This document shows, in pieces, positions 8,419 to 16,204 of a DNA stretch of 64,000 bases. The stretch is from Hyphomicrobiales bacterium (GTDB lineage: Bacteria; Pseudomonadota; Alphaproteobacteria; Rhizobiales; Rhizobiaceae), in assembly GCA_900465675.1 (NCBI GenBank), contig UBJR01000024.1:1-64000 (forward strand), read 5' to 3'. The notes under the pieces were generated by a model. It was given only the letters and a program-made list of their open reading frames with translations, was not told the DNA's origin and searched no databases. Within the stretch, counting starts at the first letter, position 1. The number at the start of each line of letters is the position of its first letter. The position numbers and the translations under genes were made by a program.

Positions 8419-9339
8419 ATGAAGGCCAAACTTGGCATGTCGCCCATCGCCTGGTGGAACGACGATCTTCCTGAACTCAGCGACGACGTATCGCTCGAAG
8501 AATGCCTGCGCCAGTCGCGCGGCGCGGGCTTTACCGGCATGGAACAGGGCCGCCGTTTCCCGAACAATCCTGATGAAATGCTGCCGATCCTGCGCGCCGC
8601 CGACGTGACGCTGTGCGGCGGCTGGTTCTCGGGCACCCTCGTCAACGAGGAGCTTGCCGCCAACAAGGACCGCATCGCGCCGATGATCGAGCTGTTCAAG
8701 GCGGTCAACGCGCCCTGTATCGTCTATGGCGAAGTCGGCCGTTCCATCCAGGGCGACCGCTCCAAGCCGCTTGCCACCAAGCCGCGCCTTTCCGATGACG
8801 AAATGAAGGCCTATGCGGGTCGCGTCACCGAATTCGGCGAATGGTGCGCCGATCAGGGCATGCCCCTCTCCTACCACCACCATATGGCGGCCGTGGTCGA
8901 GACCGAACCGGAACTCGACGCCTTCATGAAGCATTCGGGCGCCGGCATTCCGCTGCTGCTCGACGCCGGTCACCTCGCCTTTGCCGGCGGCGACGTGCTG
9001 CGCGCCATCGACAACCACCACGCCCGCATCAACCACGTCCACGTCAAGGATATCCGCAAGCCTGTCGTCGATGGCCTCGACCGCAGCAAGCAGTCCTTCC
9101 TCGACGCCGTGGCGCTCGGCGCCTTTACTGTTCCCGGTGACGGCTCGCTCGATTTCGCCGCGATCGTCCAGCGCTTTGCCGATTACGGCTATGAGGGCTG
9201 GTTCGTCGTCGAAGCCGAACAGGACCCGCGCAAGGCACCGCCGAAGAAGATGGCCGAGGTCGGCTATGCCGAACTGATGCGGGTGATGACGGCTGCGGGT
9301 TATACCGTGGAGACGGAAGGGTTCCCGAAGGGGGCTTGA
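8419..9339 (+). CDS. iolE: Myo-inosose-2 dehydratase
   Basis: A 306-residue TIM-barrel protein of the xylose-isomerase-like fold that dehydrates 2-keto-myo-inositol to the dione used by IolD. The N-terminus reads KLGMSPIAWWNDDLPEL, typical of IolE. YHHHMAAVVE near 152, LLLDAGHLAF near 180 and HVHVKDIR near 200 supply the expected metal-binding His, Asp and Glu residues. An ATG preceded by CGAGGAG starts it, 170 bases after iolD across a RIME element. It is one of five clustered genes for the same pathway. Confidence 0.95.
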   Translation: MKAKLGMSPIAWWNDDLPELSDDVSLEECLRQSRGAGFTGMEQGRRFPNNPDEMLPILRAADVTLCGGWFSGTLVNEELAANKDRIAPMIELFKAVNAPCIVYGEVGRSIQGDRSKPLATKPRLSDDEMKAYAGRVTEFGEWCADQGMPLSYHHHMAAVVETEPELDAFMKHSGAGIPLLLDAGHLAFAGGDVLRAIDNHHARINHVHVKDIRKPVVDGLDRSKQSFLDAVALGAFTVPGDGSLDFAAIVQRFADYGYEGWFVVEAEQDPRKAPPKKMAEVGYAELMRVMTAAGYTVETEGFPKGA

Positions 9340-9362
9340 ACGTGAGAACCGTGGGGCGTGAT

Positions 9363-9512
9363 ACCCCCCTCTGCCCTGCCGGGCATCTCCCCCACAAGGG
9401 GGGAGATCGACTCGCAGGCAGGTTCTCGCCAGACAATGAGAGTAGAGCGAGCGGCCGCCCCTAGATGATCTCCCCCCTTGTGGGGGAGATGTCCGGCAGG
9501 ACAGAGGGGGGT
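9363..9512. repeat. 150-base near-perfect palindrome (iolE-iolB gap)
   Basis: Arms 9363-9408 and 9467-9512 are reverse complements over 46 bp with two differences, both of a kind that keeps or nearly keeps RNA pairing. The loop is 58 bases. Each arm also contains its own smaller hairpin (ATCTCCCCC/GGGGGGAGAT). The sequence is unrelated to the RIME copies in its core, so it is a second repeat family. Confidence 0.85.
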
Positions 9513-9547
9513 GGCCGCAGCCACGGACACATCGAGGAGGAAACACC

Positions 9548-10342
9548 ATGCCGAATCTCAAGGTAAAACCCGCAGGCACCAGCGGCCGCGTCACCCATGT
9601 GACGCCGGAGAGCGCCGGCTGGACCCATGTCGGCTTCGACATGTACCGGCTGAAACCGGGCGAGACCGCATCGGGCGAAACGGGTGAGCGCGAGATCTGC
9701 CTCGTCTGGGTCAGCGGCAAGGGCAAGGCCTCGGCCGGCACCCGCGATTTCGGCACGCTCGGCGAGCGCATGAGCCCGTTCGACGGCGCACCGCATGCGC
9801 TCTATATCCCGATGGAATCGGCGTGGTCGGTGACCGCCGAGACCGATCTGGAACTTGCCGTCTGCTCCGCACCGGGCGGCGGCACCTACGAGGCGAAGGC
9901 GATCCCGCCGGGCACGCATCCACCGCTGACACGCGGCAAGGGCACCAATGTCCGCCACGTCAACAACATCATGCCCGAGGACGATGCCTCGGCGCATTCT
10001 CTGCTTGTCGTCGAGGTGATCACGCCGGGCGGCCACACCTCCTCCTACCCGCCGCACAAGCACGACCAGGACAATCTGCCGAACGAGAGTTTCCTGGAAG
10101 AGACCTATTATCATCGCCTCAACCCGCCGCAGGGCTTCGGCTTCCAGCGCGTCTATACCGACGACCGCTCGCTCGACGAGGCGATGGTGCTCGAAGACGG
10201 CGACGTGACGCTGGTGCCGAAGGGCTATCACCCCTGTGCCGCGACGCATGGCTACGATCTCTACTATCTCAATGTCATGGCCGGGCCGAAGCGGGTATGG
10301 AAGTTCTACAACGCGCCAGAGCATGAGTGGCTGCTGAAATAA
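9548..10342 (+). CDS. iolB: 5-deoxy-glucuronate isomerase
   Basis: A 264-residue bicupin that converts 5-deoxy-glucuronate into 5-dehydro-2-deoxygluconate, the IolC substrate. The C-terminal cupin carries the metal-ligand set PPHKHD near 174-179 and EETYYHRL near 188, with a later His in YHPCAATHGY. Length is standard for IolB. A GAGGAGG site precedes the ATG by 7-8 bases. It ends the iol cluster; iolA and the main inositol dehydrogenase and transporter are not in the window. Confidence 0.95.
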   Translation: MPNLKVKPAGTSGRVTHVTPESAGWTHVGFDMYRLKPGETASGETGEREICLVWVSGKGKASAGTRDFGTLGERMSPFDGAPHALYIPMESAWSVTAETDLELAVCSAPGGGTYEAKAIPPGTHPPLTRGKGTNVRHVNNIMPEDDASAHSLLVVEVITPGGHTSSYPPHKHDQDNLPNESFLEETYYHRLNPPQGFGFQRVYTDDRSLDEAMVLEDGDVTLVPKGYHPCAATHGYDLYYLNVMAGPKRVWKFYNAPEHEWLLK

Positions 10343-10401
10343 GCTGCCGTTCGATCGCTAAATAATCTGACAGCGGGCGAGCCGTGCAAGTGGTTCACTG
10401 C

Positions 10402-10426
10402 CTCCATCGAAACAACACCGATGGAG
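10402..10426 (+). promoter_or_regulatory. Hairpin that covers the DUF1127 ribosome binding site
   Basis: CTCCATCG (10402-10409) pairs perfectly with CGATGGAG (10419-10426) over a 9-base loop. The GGAG Shine-Dalgarno for the ATG at 10434 is the last four bases of the stem. In RNA this would hide the ribosome site and could make translation conditional. Confidence 0.55.
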
Positions 10427-10433
10427 CAACATC

Positions 10434-10661
10434 ATGCACGGCTCGACCACCCTCATCTCCGGCCGCAACGGCCACCTGCTGCGGACAGCTCGTTCCCGGC
10501 TGGGCACCGCCCTCCTCTCCTTCTATCGCTGGACTGCGCGCAAGCTTCGCGAGCGGCGTAACCTGAATGCCGTGATGGAGCTTTCGGATGCGCAGCTGAA
10601 GGATATCGGGCTGTCGCGCTACCAGACCGAAAGCGACGTGCACGTTTATTCCCGCGATTGA
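10434..10661 (+). CDS. Small DUF1127 arginine-rich protein
   Basis: A 75-residue basic protein whose C-terminal half is the DUF1127 domain (LRERRNLNAVMELSDAQLKDIGLSR), a short helical, Arg-rich motif abundant in alphaproteobacteria. Some DUF1127 proteins bind RNA and affect small-RNA maturation or carbon/phosphate responses; the role of this one cannot be told. Its ribosome site is buried in a hairpin. The gene ends 36 bases before the chosen start of the AraC gene. Confidence 0.88.
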   Translation: MHGSTTLISGRNGHLLRTARSRLGTALLSFYRWTARKLRERRNLNAVMELSDAQLKDIGLSRYQTESDVHVYSRD

Positions 10662-10696
10662 ACTATGCTAGGGTGCGCCCGCAATCCCCGGACGAT

Positions 10697-11536
10697 ATGA
10701 TGCCGCAATTTTCGACAGCGCTGCTTTTGAAGACGGATACCGTCACCATCCGTGACGTGGTCTGCGATGGCGAATGCCGTCACAGGAGCGACGAGGAATG
10801 CGCCCACAAGACCAGCCTCGTCTATCCCTATCGTGGCGTCTTCATGCGCCATGTCGGGCGCAGCGACACGGTGGCAGAAGCCAACCAGATGCTGTTCTTC
10901 AATGCCGGGCAAGGTTACCAGATCAGCCATCCTGTCGATGGAGGCGATGCCTGCATCGACCTTTCCGTCGATGACGCGCTGCTGGCCGAACTGGCGCCCC
11001 GAGACCAGGTCCAGCCCGGCGATCTGTTCGGCTTTCGCCGGCAGCGCCGGCGGATCGACCCGCGGGCGCAGGCGCTCGTCGCCCTTCTGCGCCATGGCCT
11101 GCGTCAGGGCGCTGCCGAGACGCTGGAAGCGGAGACGCTTGCGCTTACCCTCGTTCGCCGTTCGCTTGGCGAACGCACGTCACATGGAGCAGGCGCCAGT
11201 ATCGGCCGTCAGAAGCTTGTCGATCGGGCAAAGCTGGTGCTCTCCTCCGACCTCGCCCGGCGCTGGACGCTTGCGGAGATCGGCGCCGAAGTCGGCGTCT
11301 CGCCCGTCTATCTCACCCAGGTCTTCCAGCAGGTCGAGGCGACGCCGCTCTATCGCTATCAGCTGCGGCTGCGCCTTGCCCGGGCGCTCGATCTTCTCGG
11401 CAAGTACGACGATCTGACTGCGCTCGGCCTCGAGCTCGGCTTTTCGAGCCACAGCCACTTCACTGCCTCGTTCCGCCAGACCTATGGCCAGAGCCCGGCA
11501 GAATTCCAGCGCGCGGCGCGCATCCGGCTGCGATAA
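10697..11536 (+). CDS. AraC-family transcriptional regulator with Cys-rich N-terminus
   Basis: About 279 residues. The C-terminal 100 residues form the two AraC helix-turn-helix motifs (RWTLAEIGAEVGVSPVYLTQVF and LGLELGFSSHSHFTASFRQTYGQSP). The N-terminal half looks like a cupin-like effector domain and opens with VVCDGECRHRSDEECAH, three Cys and two His close together, which suggests metal or redox sensing. A TTG start 13 codons upstream is possible, but it overlaps the preceding stop and would read through unlike residues, so I prefer ATG 10697. The next gene encodes a Cys-rich mini-protein. Confidence 0.85.
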   Translation: MMPQFSTALLLKTDTVTIRDVVCDGECRHRSDEECAHKTSLVYPYRGVFMRHVGRSDTVAEANQMLFFNAGQGYQISHPVDGGDACIDLSVDDALLAELAPRDQVQPGDLFGFRRQRRRIDPRAQALVALLRHGLRQGAAETLEAETLALTLVRRSLGERTSHGAGASIGRQKLVDRAKLVLSSDLARRWTLAEIGAEVGVSPVYLTQVFQQVEATPLYRYQLRLRLARALDLLGKYDDLTALGLELGFSSHSHFTASFRQTYGQSPAEFQRAARIRLR

Positions 11537-11623
11537 GTCGCTAAAGAATTCGACAGCGAGGCCGGTGTCTCCAGTGGTCTTATGATCCTGTCCCGAACGG
11601 GATACCCAACGGAGGATCAGAAG

Positions 11624-11776
11624 ATGAAGAAAACCACATGCGCCGCCTGCGACTGCGAACTCGGCCATGACGCGATCAGCGTCAAGCTCGGCGGCACGAC
11701 CGTCGAAGTCTGCTGCCAGGAATGTGCCGAGGCGCTGAAAGAAGCCGATACGGCAGCAACGGACAATAAGGACTAG
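11624..11776 (+). CDS. Cys-rich mini-protein, TRASH/YHS-like metal-binding
   Basis: A 50-residue protein with the pattern CAACDC near the N-terminus and CCQEC about 21 residues later, followed by AEALKEA. This resembles the treble-clef TRASH/YHS fold that binds heavy metals. The ATG follows GGAGG by 8 bases; an upstream frame extension lacks such a site and is left out. It lies 87 bases after the AraC gene on the same strand. Function is unproved; metal binding is inferred from the Cys spacing. Confidence 0.7.
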   Translation: MKKTTCAACDCELGHDAISVKLGGTTVEVCCQECAEALKEADTAATDNKD

Positions 11777-11800
11777 AGGGTCACAACGACGCCCCAACCA

Positions 11801-11923
11801 CTCCCTCATTCCTGTGCTCGTCACAGGAATCCAGCCGCCGCGCGTCTGCGCGGCGAAGAGAGTCTTGTCTGCCCGAGGACTTGGGCAGGCTGGATCCCTG
11901 TGACGAGCACAGGGATGAGGGAG
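11801..11923. repeat. Large composite palindrome downstream of the mini-protein and MATE genes
   Basis: Arms 11801-11835 and 11889-11923 are reverse complements over 35 bp with two differences. Each arm contains its own perfect 9-bp hairpin around CTCGT or ACGAG, and the 53-base centre holds a further CGCCGCGCG-type hairpin. It lies between two convergent genes and could act as a bidirectional terminator. The sequence looks like a dispersed rhizobial extragenic palindrome, a third type in this window. Confidence 0.8.
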
Positions 11924-11924
11924 A

Positions 11925-13340
11925 CTATGGTTGGCATCGCGAATTACCGTTCCCGCTCGCCAGCCCGGTCCTCACGCCGGCAACAAACCCACACCGCCAC
12001 CCCAACCGCCGCGCATTCCTCGCCAGCACCGCGAACGCCAGCAAGAACATGCAGGCCTCAGCGAAGACCGGCACCATCCATATCCCCATCTCGCCAAAGG
12101 CATGCGGCATCAGGAAGGTCAGCGGCAGGGTGAAGAGATAGGCGCGCGACAGGCCGAAGATCGCCGCCCGCCTGGCATCGCCGATCGCCTGGAAATAGCC
12201 TGATAGCACGATCATCTGGCCGAACAGGAAATAGGCTCCGACAGTCCAGGGCAGGATGCGCGAGACCTCGGCGATCACAACAGGGTCGGCGACGAAGATG
12301 TGGCCGAGGCGGGTTGCCGAGAGCTCGACGATGATCTCCACGCCGGTGCAATAGACGAGTGCGGCGACCATCGCGATCTTCAGGCTCTGGCCGACGCGAT
12401 CACGCAGGCCGGCGCCGTAATTGTTGCCTGTGATCGTCTGCGAGGCGATGTTGAGGCCGAGCAGCGGCAGGTAGGCGACGGTCATGACGCGGGTGATGAT
12501 GCCATAGGCACCGACGGTGGCGACATAATCGCCCTCGCCCCAGATCGACAGGTTGAAGATGACGGCCGCCGAGCACAGCGAGATGCCGATGAAGCCGAGG
12601 CTCATCGGTGCGCCCAGTGCCAGGATCGGCTTCCAGTCAGAGAGGGGAAAGCGGCTTGCCGGGCGCAGCGCCGCCGGATTGCGCCAGCGGTAGACGAGCA
12701 CGGCGATGAGGCAGATCGCCTGGGCGAGAACCGAACCCAGCGCCGAACCGGCCACACCCCAATGCAGCACCGCCATGAAGAACCAGTTGGCGGCGATGTT
12801 CAGCGCCGAGGCGGCCAGCATGACCAGCGTCATAAAGCCGATCCGGCCTTCGCTGCGCAGCGCGTCGATATTGAGCGACAGGAAGAAGGCGATCGGTGCG
12901 GCGCCGACCATGATGCCCATAAAGGTACGGGCGTTGGCCGCGACCGCCATATCGCCCGCCGCGGCATTGCCGACGATGCGCCAGCCGATCGTCCAGTAGA
13001 TCAGGTTGACGACGAGCACGACGGCGATCGCCAGCGCGTGGGCGGCCGCAAAGGTGTGGCGGGCGGCATCGCGATTGCCGCCGCCGAGCTCGCGGGCAAG
13101 GATGCTCGCCATGCCGTTCGAGACCAGAGACTGCAGCGCCACGACCATCATCAGGCCGGGAAAGATCAGCGTCACCGCCGAGAGCGCCCCGGCGCCGACA
13201 TAGGCACCAAGGAAATAGGCGTCCACCACGGCGAAGAGACCGTTGATGGTGGTGATCAGGATGATCGGCGCGGCCGTTCGGGCGAAAACCCTGGGCAGGG
13301 GCGCGGTGAGAAAAGGATTGGTTGCGGATGCGGTGTTCAT
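11925..13340 (-). CDS. MATE-family multidrug/toxin efflux transporter
   Basis: A 471-residue inner-membrane protein with about 12 hydrophobic helices in two homologous halves. It begins with the MATE-like APIILITTINGLFAVVDAYFLG region and includes the LGGGN loop after helix 2. Such proteins export cationic compounds using a Na+ or H+ gradient. The ATG is preceded by a GTG codon that could also start it; GGGGAT lies upstream. The gene is 15 bases downstream of the glyoxalase-like gene on the same strand, so the two probably form one transcript. Its stop abuts the large palindrome. Confidence 0.9.
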   Translation of the reverse strand: MNTASATNPFLTAPLPRVFARTAAPIILITTINGLFAVVDAYFLGAYVGAGALSAVTLIFPGLMMVVALQSLVSNGMASILARELGGGNRDAARHTFAAAHALAIAVVLVVNLIYWTIGWRIVGNAAAGDMAVAANARTFMGIMVGAAPIAFFLSLNIDALRSEGRIGFMTLVMLAASALNIAANWFFMAVLHWGVAGSALGSVLAQAICLIAVLVYRWRNPAALRPASRFPLSDWKPILALGAPMSLGFIGISLCSAAVIFNLSIWGEGDYVATVGAYGIITRVMTVAYLPLLGLNIASQTITGNNYGAGLRDRVGQSLKIAMVAALVYCTGVEIIVELSATRLGHIFVADPVVIAEVSRILPWTVGAYFLFGQMIVLSGYFQAIGDARRAAIFGLSRAYLFTLPLTFLMPHAFGEMGIWMVPVFAEACMFLLAFAVLARNARRLGWRCGFVAGVRTGLASGNGNSRCQP

Positions 13341-13355
13341 CACTCAGATCCCCAA

Positions 13356-13793
13356 TCAGATGTCGAGAACGAGCTGCGGCAGACCATTCGAGGTCTTGCG
13401 CGGCGAGATGCCGTTGCCGTCCACCTGCGCATTGACGCGCTGGCGGAACGCCGAGAAGCCCTCGAAGGTCACGACATCGACGGGTTCGTCGAAATGGAGG
13501 GTGATCTTGTGCAGCCCGCCGTTCGTCTGCGCCAGCGCCAGGACCTTGCCGGTAAAGGGCTGGTTCAGGTAGCGGCCGCGCACCTGCGCGCCGACCGTGA
13601 GCAGCGAGATCGGTTCGGCATTCGGGCGGGTGGCGAGCGCTGACAGCGTGTTCCAGTCACGCGCGCCATATTGCTGGGCAATGAGTTCGAGCGCGGCACT
13701 ATGGGAAATCGCGCTGCCGCGGGTTTCCATGGCCTGGCGCAGGCGCTTGGCCTGAGCCTTCAGCTCGTCGATGGATGGATAGGTCGTCGTCAC
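13356..13793 (-). CDS. Glyoxalase superfamily-related small protein
   Basis: A 145-residue soluble protein. Residues 1-60 (IDELKAQAKRLRQAMETRG, then HSAALELIAQQYGARDWNTL) match the helical module often annotated as a glyoxalase-related domain. The rest is a small beta-rich part (VRGRYLNQPFTGKVLAL). No metal-ligand set is obvious, so enzymatic activity is uncertain. It is the promoter-proximal gene of a likely two-gene unit with the MATE exporter. Confidence 0.7.
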   Translation of the reverse strand: MTTTYPSIDELKAQAKRLRQAMETRGSAISHSAALELIAQQYGARDWNTLSALATRPNAEPISLLTVGAQVRGRYLNQPFTGKVLALAQTNGGLHKITLHFDEPVDVVTFEGFSAFRQRVNAQVDGNGISPRKTSNGLPQLVLDI

Positions 13794-14132
13794 AGGTTCA
13801 GCCTTTCGGAAGGCATGCCATTATCGACTGTGAATGGGAGCTCGCATTGCCGTCAGTCAGCATGCACCAAATGGCCGTGACTCATGTTTGCGAGGCTTCA
13901 CCATGGACTTTCATCCGCGAGCGGCCGGTGCCTCGAACCGCAGCCTGTATGCGGCAGAGCGGCGAAACTGTCAAGAATGCCCCATAATGACCTGCCCGGC
14001 GGCGCCCGAAACGCCGGAAATACAGCGCTTTCCGCCGCCAGTCCCGCATAAGGCTCAAAATTTACCAATGCCTTTCACAACTTATCAGCATTCCCATATT
14101 ACATTTCAACCAGACAACAAGCGGAGGCTGAC
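13794..14132. other. Gene-free spacer, divergent promoter region
   Basis: About 340 bases between the glyoxalase-like gene (minus) and the first PilZ-like gene (plus). Short frames here lack ribosome sites and family resemblance. I see no hairpin or repeat worth naming; it should hold both promoters. Confidence 0.5.
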
Positions 14133-14477
14133 ATGGCCTTTCAGATGCACCTCAATGACGGCGATCAGGAGCAATCCTATCGTGACTTCCACCTGGATCG
14201 GCCCGGCAAGATCATCTTCGTCGGCCATCATCTCAGCACCGGCACACAGGTCCGTTGCCTGATCCGCACGATCAATCTTGGCGGCGCAGTGCTGGAAGTG
14301 AGCCCTTCGGTGGAGATGCCAAGCAACTTCTTCCTTGAGATCCTGGGCATCCACGACGAGATCGGCTCGACGGTCGTCAAGCGGGAAGGCGAGCTCGTGA
14401 CGATCAGTTTCAACATGCTGATCAATGCCGAGTTCCTGCATCACGTGCTGCGGCTGAGTTTCGAAACCGGCCTCTGA
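14133..14477 (+). CDS. PilZ-like domain protein (degenerate c-di-GMP motifs)
   Basis: A 114-residue single-domain protein. The pattern RPGKIIF, then CLIRTINLGGAVLEV, then FFLEILG follows the PilZ beta-barrel, which binds cyclic di-GMP. The first motif lacks the second Arg of RxxxR, and the second motif has NLGG where (D/N)xSxxG is expected, so ligand binding may be lost. GGAGG lies 5-9 bases before the ATG. A related, better-conserved protein is encoded at 15708-16115. Confidence 0.65.
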   Translation: MAFQMHLNDGDQEQSYRDFHLDRPGKIIFVGHHLSTGTQVRCLIRTINLGGAVLEVSPSVEMPSNFFLEILGIHDEIGSTVVKREGELVTISFNMLINAEFLHHVLRLSFETGL

Positions 14478-14487
14478 TCTTCCCACA

Positions 14488-14512
14488 TGAAAACGGGCGG
14501 CCAAGGCCGCCC
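14488..14512 (-). terminator. Terminator for the host-attachment-type gene
   Basis: GGGCGGCC AA GGCCGCCC is an 8-bp stem with a 2-base centre (14495-14512). On the minus strand it is followed by GTTTTC, so it terminates the gene ending at 14540. It may also slow transcription arriving from the plus-strand gene ending at 14477. Confidence 0.7.
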
Positions 14513-14539
14513 GCGATATCCTGCTTTTCGTTTCAGACG

Positions 14540-14986
14540 TTACGCCGCGAGGTGGCGCTCGATCTGATCGACCGGCAGATTGGTATAATCCTTCGCTACT
14601 TCGGCGGAGATCGCCGCCTGCGCATCGGCGCTGAGTACCGGGCGGAGCGTGCCGAGCGCCTTCGGCGGCGCGACGAGGACGATGCGGCGGGCATCCTTCT
14701 GATGCACGAGCTCATCCAGCTTGGCGGCCACCTGCTTCAGGAATTCCGCTTCGGCGCGGCCCTGCCAGTCGGTCTGTTCGATGGCGCTGGCGCTCTGGCC
14801 ATCCGGCGCCGAGGTCCGGCCAGGCTTGTCGGTGCCGAGTTCACGCGTCGGCTCGTTCGGCTGCGTCAGGGTCTCCTGAACCTTCAGGTTCATGATCTGG
14901 GCGTCGCCGGCATTCTGCATGAACAGCGCTTTCGCACCGTCGCAGACCACCACCCAGGACTCCCAAGGCACTCTGATATCAGCCAT
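14540..14986 (-). CDS. Host attachment family protein
   Basis: A 148-residue soluble protein matching the family first noted near Agrobacterium attachment genes (Host_attach): opening with PWESWVVVCDGAKALFMQNAG, a central RAEAEFLKQVAAKLDEL helix, and a RRIVLVAPPKALGTLRP segment related to the archaeal release-factor-like (baeRF) fold. Despite the name its biochemical role is unknown, and a translation or RNA-related role has been proposed on structural grounds. It has its own terminator and lies between two PilZ-like genes. Confidence 0.82.
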   Translation of the reverse strand: MADIRVPWESWVVVCDGAKALFMQNAGDAQIMNLKVQETLTQPNEPTRELGTDKPGRTSAPDGQSASAIEQTDWQGRAEAEFLKQVAAKLDELVHQKDARRIVLVAPPKALGTLRPVLSADAQAAISAEVAKDYTNLPVDQIERHLAA

Positions 14987-15150
14987 TTTTCATATCCTCT
15001 TGATTGTTTACAGAAGCGCGGAGCACTTCATCGACCAAGGCAAAACGCCTGGGAATTGAAAGAGTTCGCGGCCCGGGCCGAGAAAACGATTCAGTCAGGC
15101 AATCCAATTTCTCAATTCAGCGTAGAGATGATCAAACGGGAGAGACGCCG

Positions 15151-15555
15151 ATGAAAACAGCGCTGATTGCCTATGCCGGGTCTTTCGCCACGCTGCTGGT
15201 ACTGGATGCGATCTGGCTCGGCCTCGTTGCCCGCACCTTCTACCGCGATCAGCTGGGCGACCTGATGCTGCCACAGCCGGCACTCGGCATCGCGGCATTG
15301 TTCTATGTGTTCTTTGCGGTCGCCGTCGTGGTGCTCGCGGTGCTTCCGGCGGTCAGCGCGGCCTCGCTGACCACAGCGCTTGCCTATGGTGCCATCCTGG
15401 GACTGGCGGCCTACGGCACCTATGACATTACCAATCTGTCGACGCTGAAGAACTGGCCTGTGACAATGACCCTGGTGGACATGGCCTGGGGCACATTCGT
15501 CACCGCGGCAACGGCTGCGGGCGGCTATGCGGCGGCGCGGGCTTTTGGCGCATAG
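15151..15555 (+). CDS. DUF2177 integral membrane protein
   Basis: A 134-residue protein with four predicted membrane helices. Its opening, LIAYAGSFATLLVLDAIWLGLVARTFYRDQLGDLM, and the later AYGTYDITNLSTLKNWP are hallmark DUF2177 segments. Function is unknown. ATG 15151 is chosen because GGGAGAGACG precedes it; the frame is open for 49 codons upstream, but that part is polar and not family-like. Confidence 0.88.
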   Translation: MKTALIAYAGSFATLLVLDAIWLGLVARTFYRDQLGDLMLPQPALGIAALFYVFFAVAVVVLAVLPAVSAASLTTALAYGAILGLAAYGTYDITNLSTLKNWPVTMTLVDMAWGTFVTAATAAGGYAAARAFGA

Positions 15556-15707
15556 GCTTCCCGCTGCGGCACAGGACTGTGTCACGTAAGCACAAAATTC
15601 ACATTCACTAAAATTGTCTAAATCTCTTTGACGAATGCGCAAAACATTCATGTGAGGCTCTGCCAGAACGCGCCAGGATGACCTTGGCTCAGACGGAGGA
15701 CTGCACG

Positions 15708-16115
15708 ATGTCCATGGACCGGGCAACGCATCTCGCGACGGTGAAATCTGAGGTCTACGACCAGCGCTGGGAGCAATTCCAGGTCAGCCGGCCGGCGCGC
15801 ATCATCGCGGTGCGCCCGTGTCTCACCGGTATGTCGCTTCGTAGTGCGGAGATCCTCGATATCTCGCGCGGCGGTGCCACCTTCCTCGTCGCGTCGACGG
15901 CCGGCCTTCCGAAACATTATTATCTGAACATTCTGGGGCTCGCCTACCGCATCGGCTGCGCAGAGGTGTACCGCAACAAGGAACGCATCGGCGTTCGCTT
16001 CATCAATGTGCTCGATCCGGAAGTACTGCGCCGCGTGGTGCGCGCCGACTTCATGGCCGGCAATGTCGAGGCGATCCAGGCTCGCCGCGCGGGCCGCATC
16101 ACGGCGATGCAATAG
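15708..16115 (+). CDS. PilZ-like domain protein
   Basis: A 135-residue protein. SRPARIIAVRP followed by AEILDISRGGATFLV gives the PilZ second motif DxSxxG intact, while the first Arg motif is compressed (RPAR). YYLNILG parallels FFLEILG of the protein at 14133-14477, so the two are probably paralogues. Cyclic di-GMP sensing is likely but unproved. GGAGG lies before ATG 15708, and a terminator follows at 16152. Confidence 0.72.
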   Translation: MSMDRATHLATVKSEVYDQRWEQFQVSRPARIIAVRPCLTGMSLRSAEILDISRGGATFLVASTAGLPKHYYLNILGLAYRIGCAEVYRNKERIGVRFINVLDPEVLRRVVRADFMAGNVEAIQARRAGRITAMQ

Positions 16116-16151
16116 GCCGGTTTCTGGAATAATCTTGCTTGCCTTGAAAAG

Positions 16152-16184
16152 AGCGGCGCCTATTGTTGGCGCCGCTTTCATTTT
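16152..16184 (+). terminator. Terminator after the second PilZ-like gene
   Basis: AGCGGCGCC and GGCGCCGCT form a 9-bp stem (16152-16160 with 16168-16176) around TATTGTT, followed by TTCATTTT. Rho-independent form, 36 bases after the stop. Confidence 0.75.
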
Positions 16185-16204
16185 ATCCGGGATTCAGCAT
16201 TTCC

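Noticed and set aside
12300..13643. 447-codon plus-strand frame opposite the MATE and glyoxalase-like genes
   Set aside because: Shadow frame: extreme Gly/Asp/Arg/His content and spanning two real genes on the other strand.
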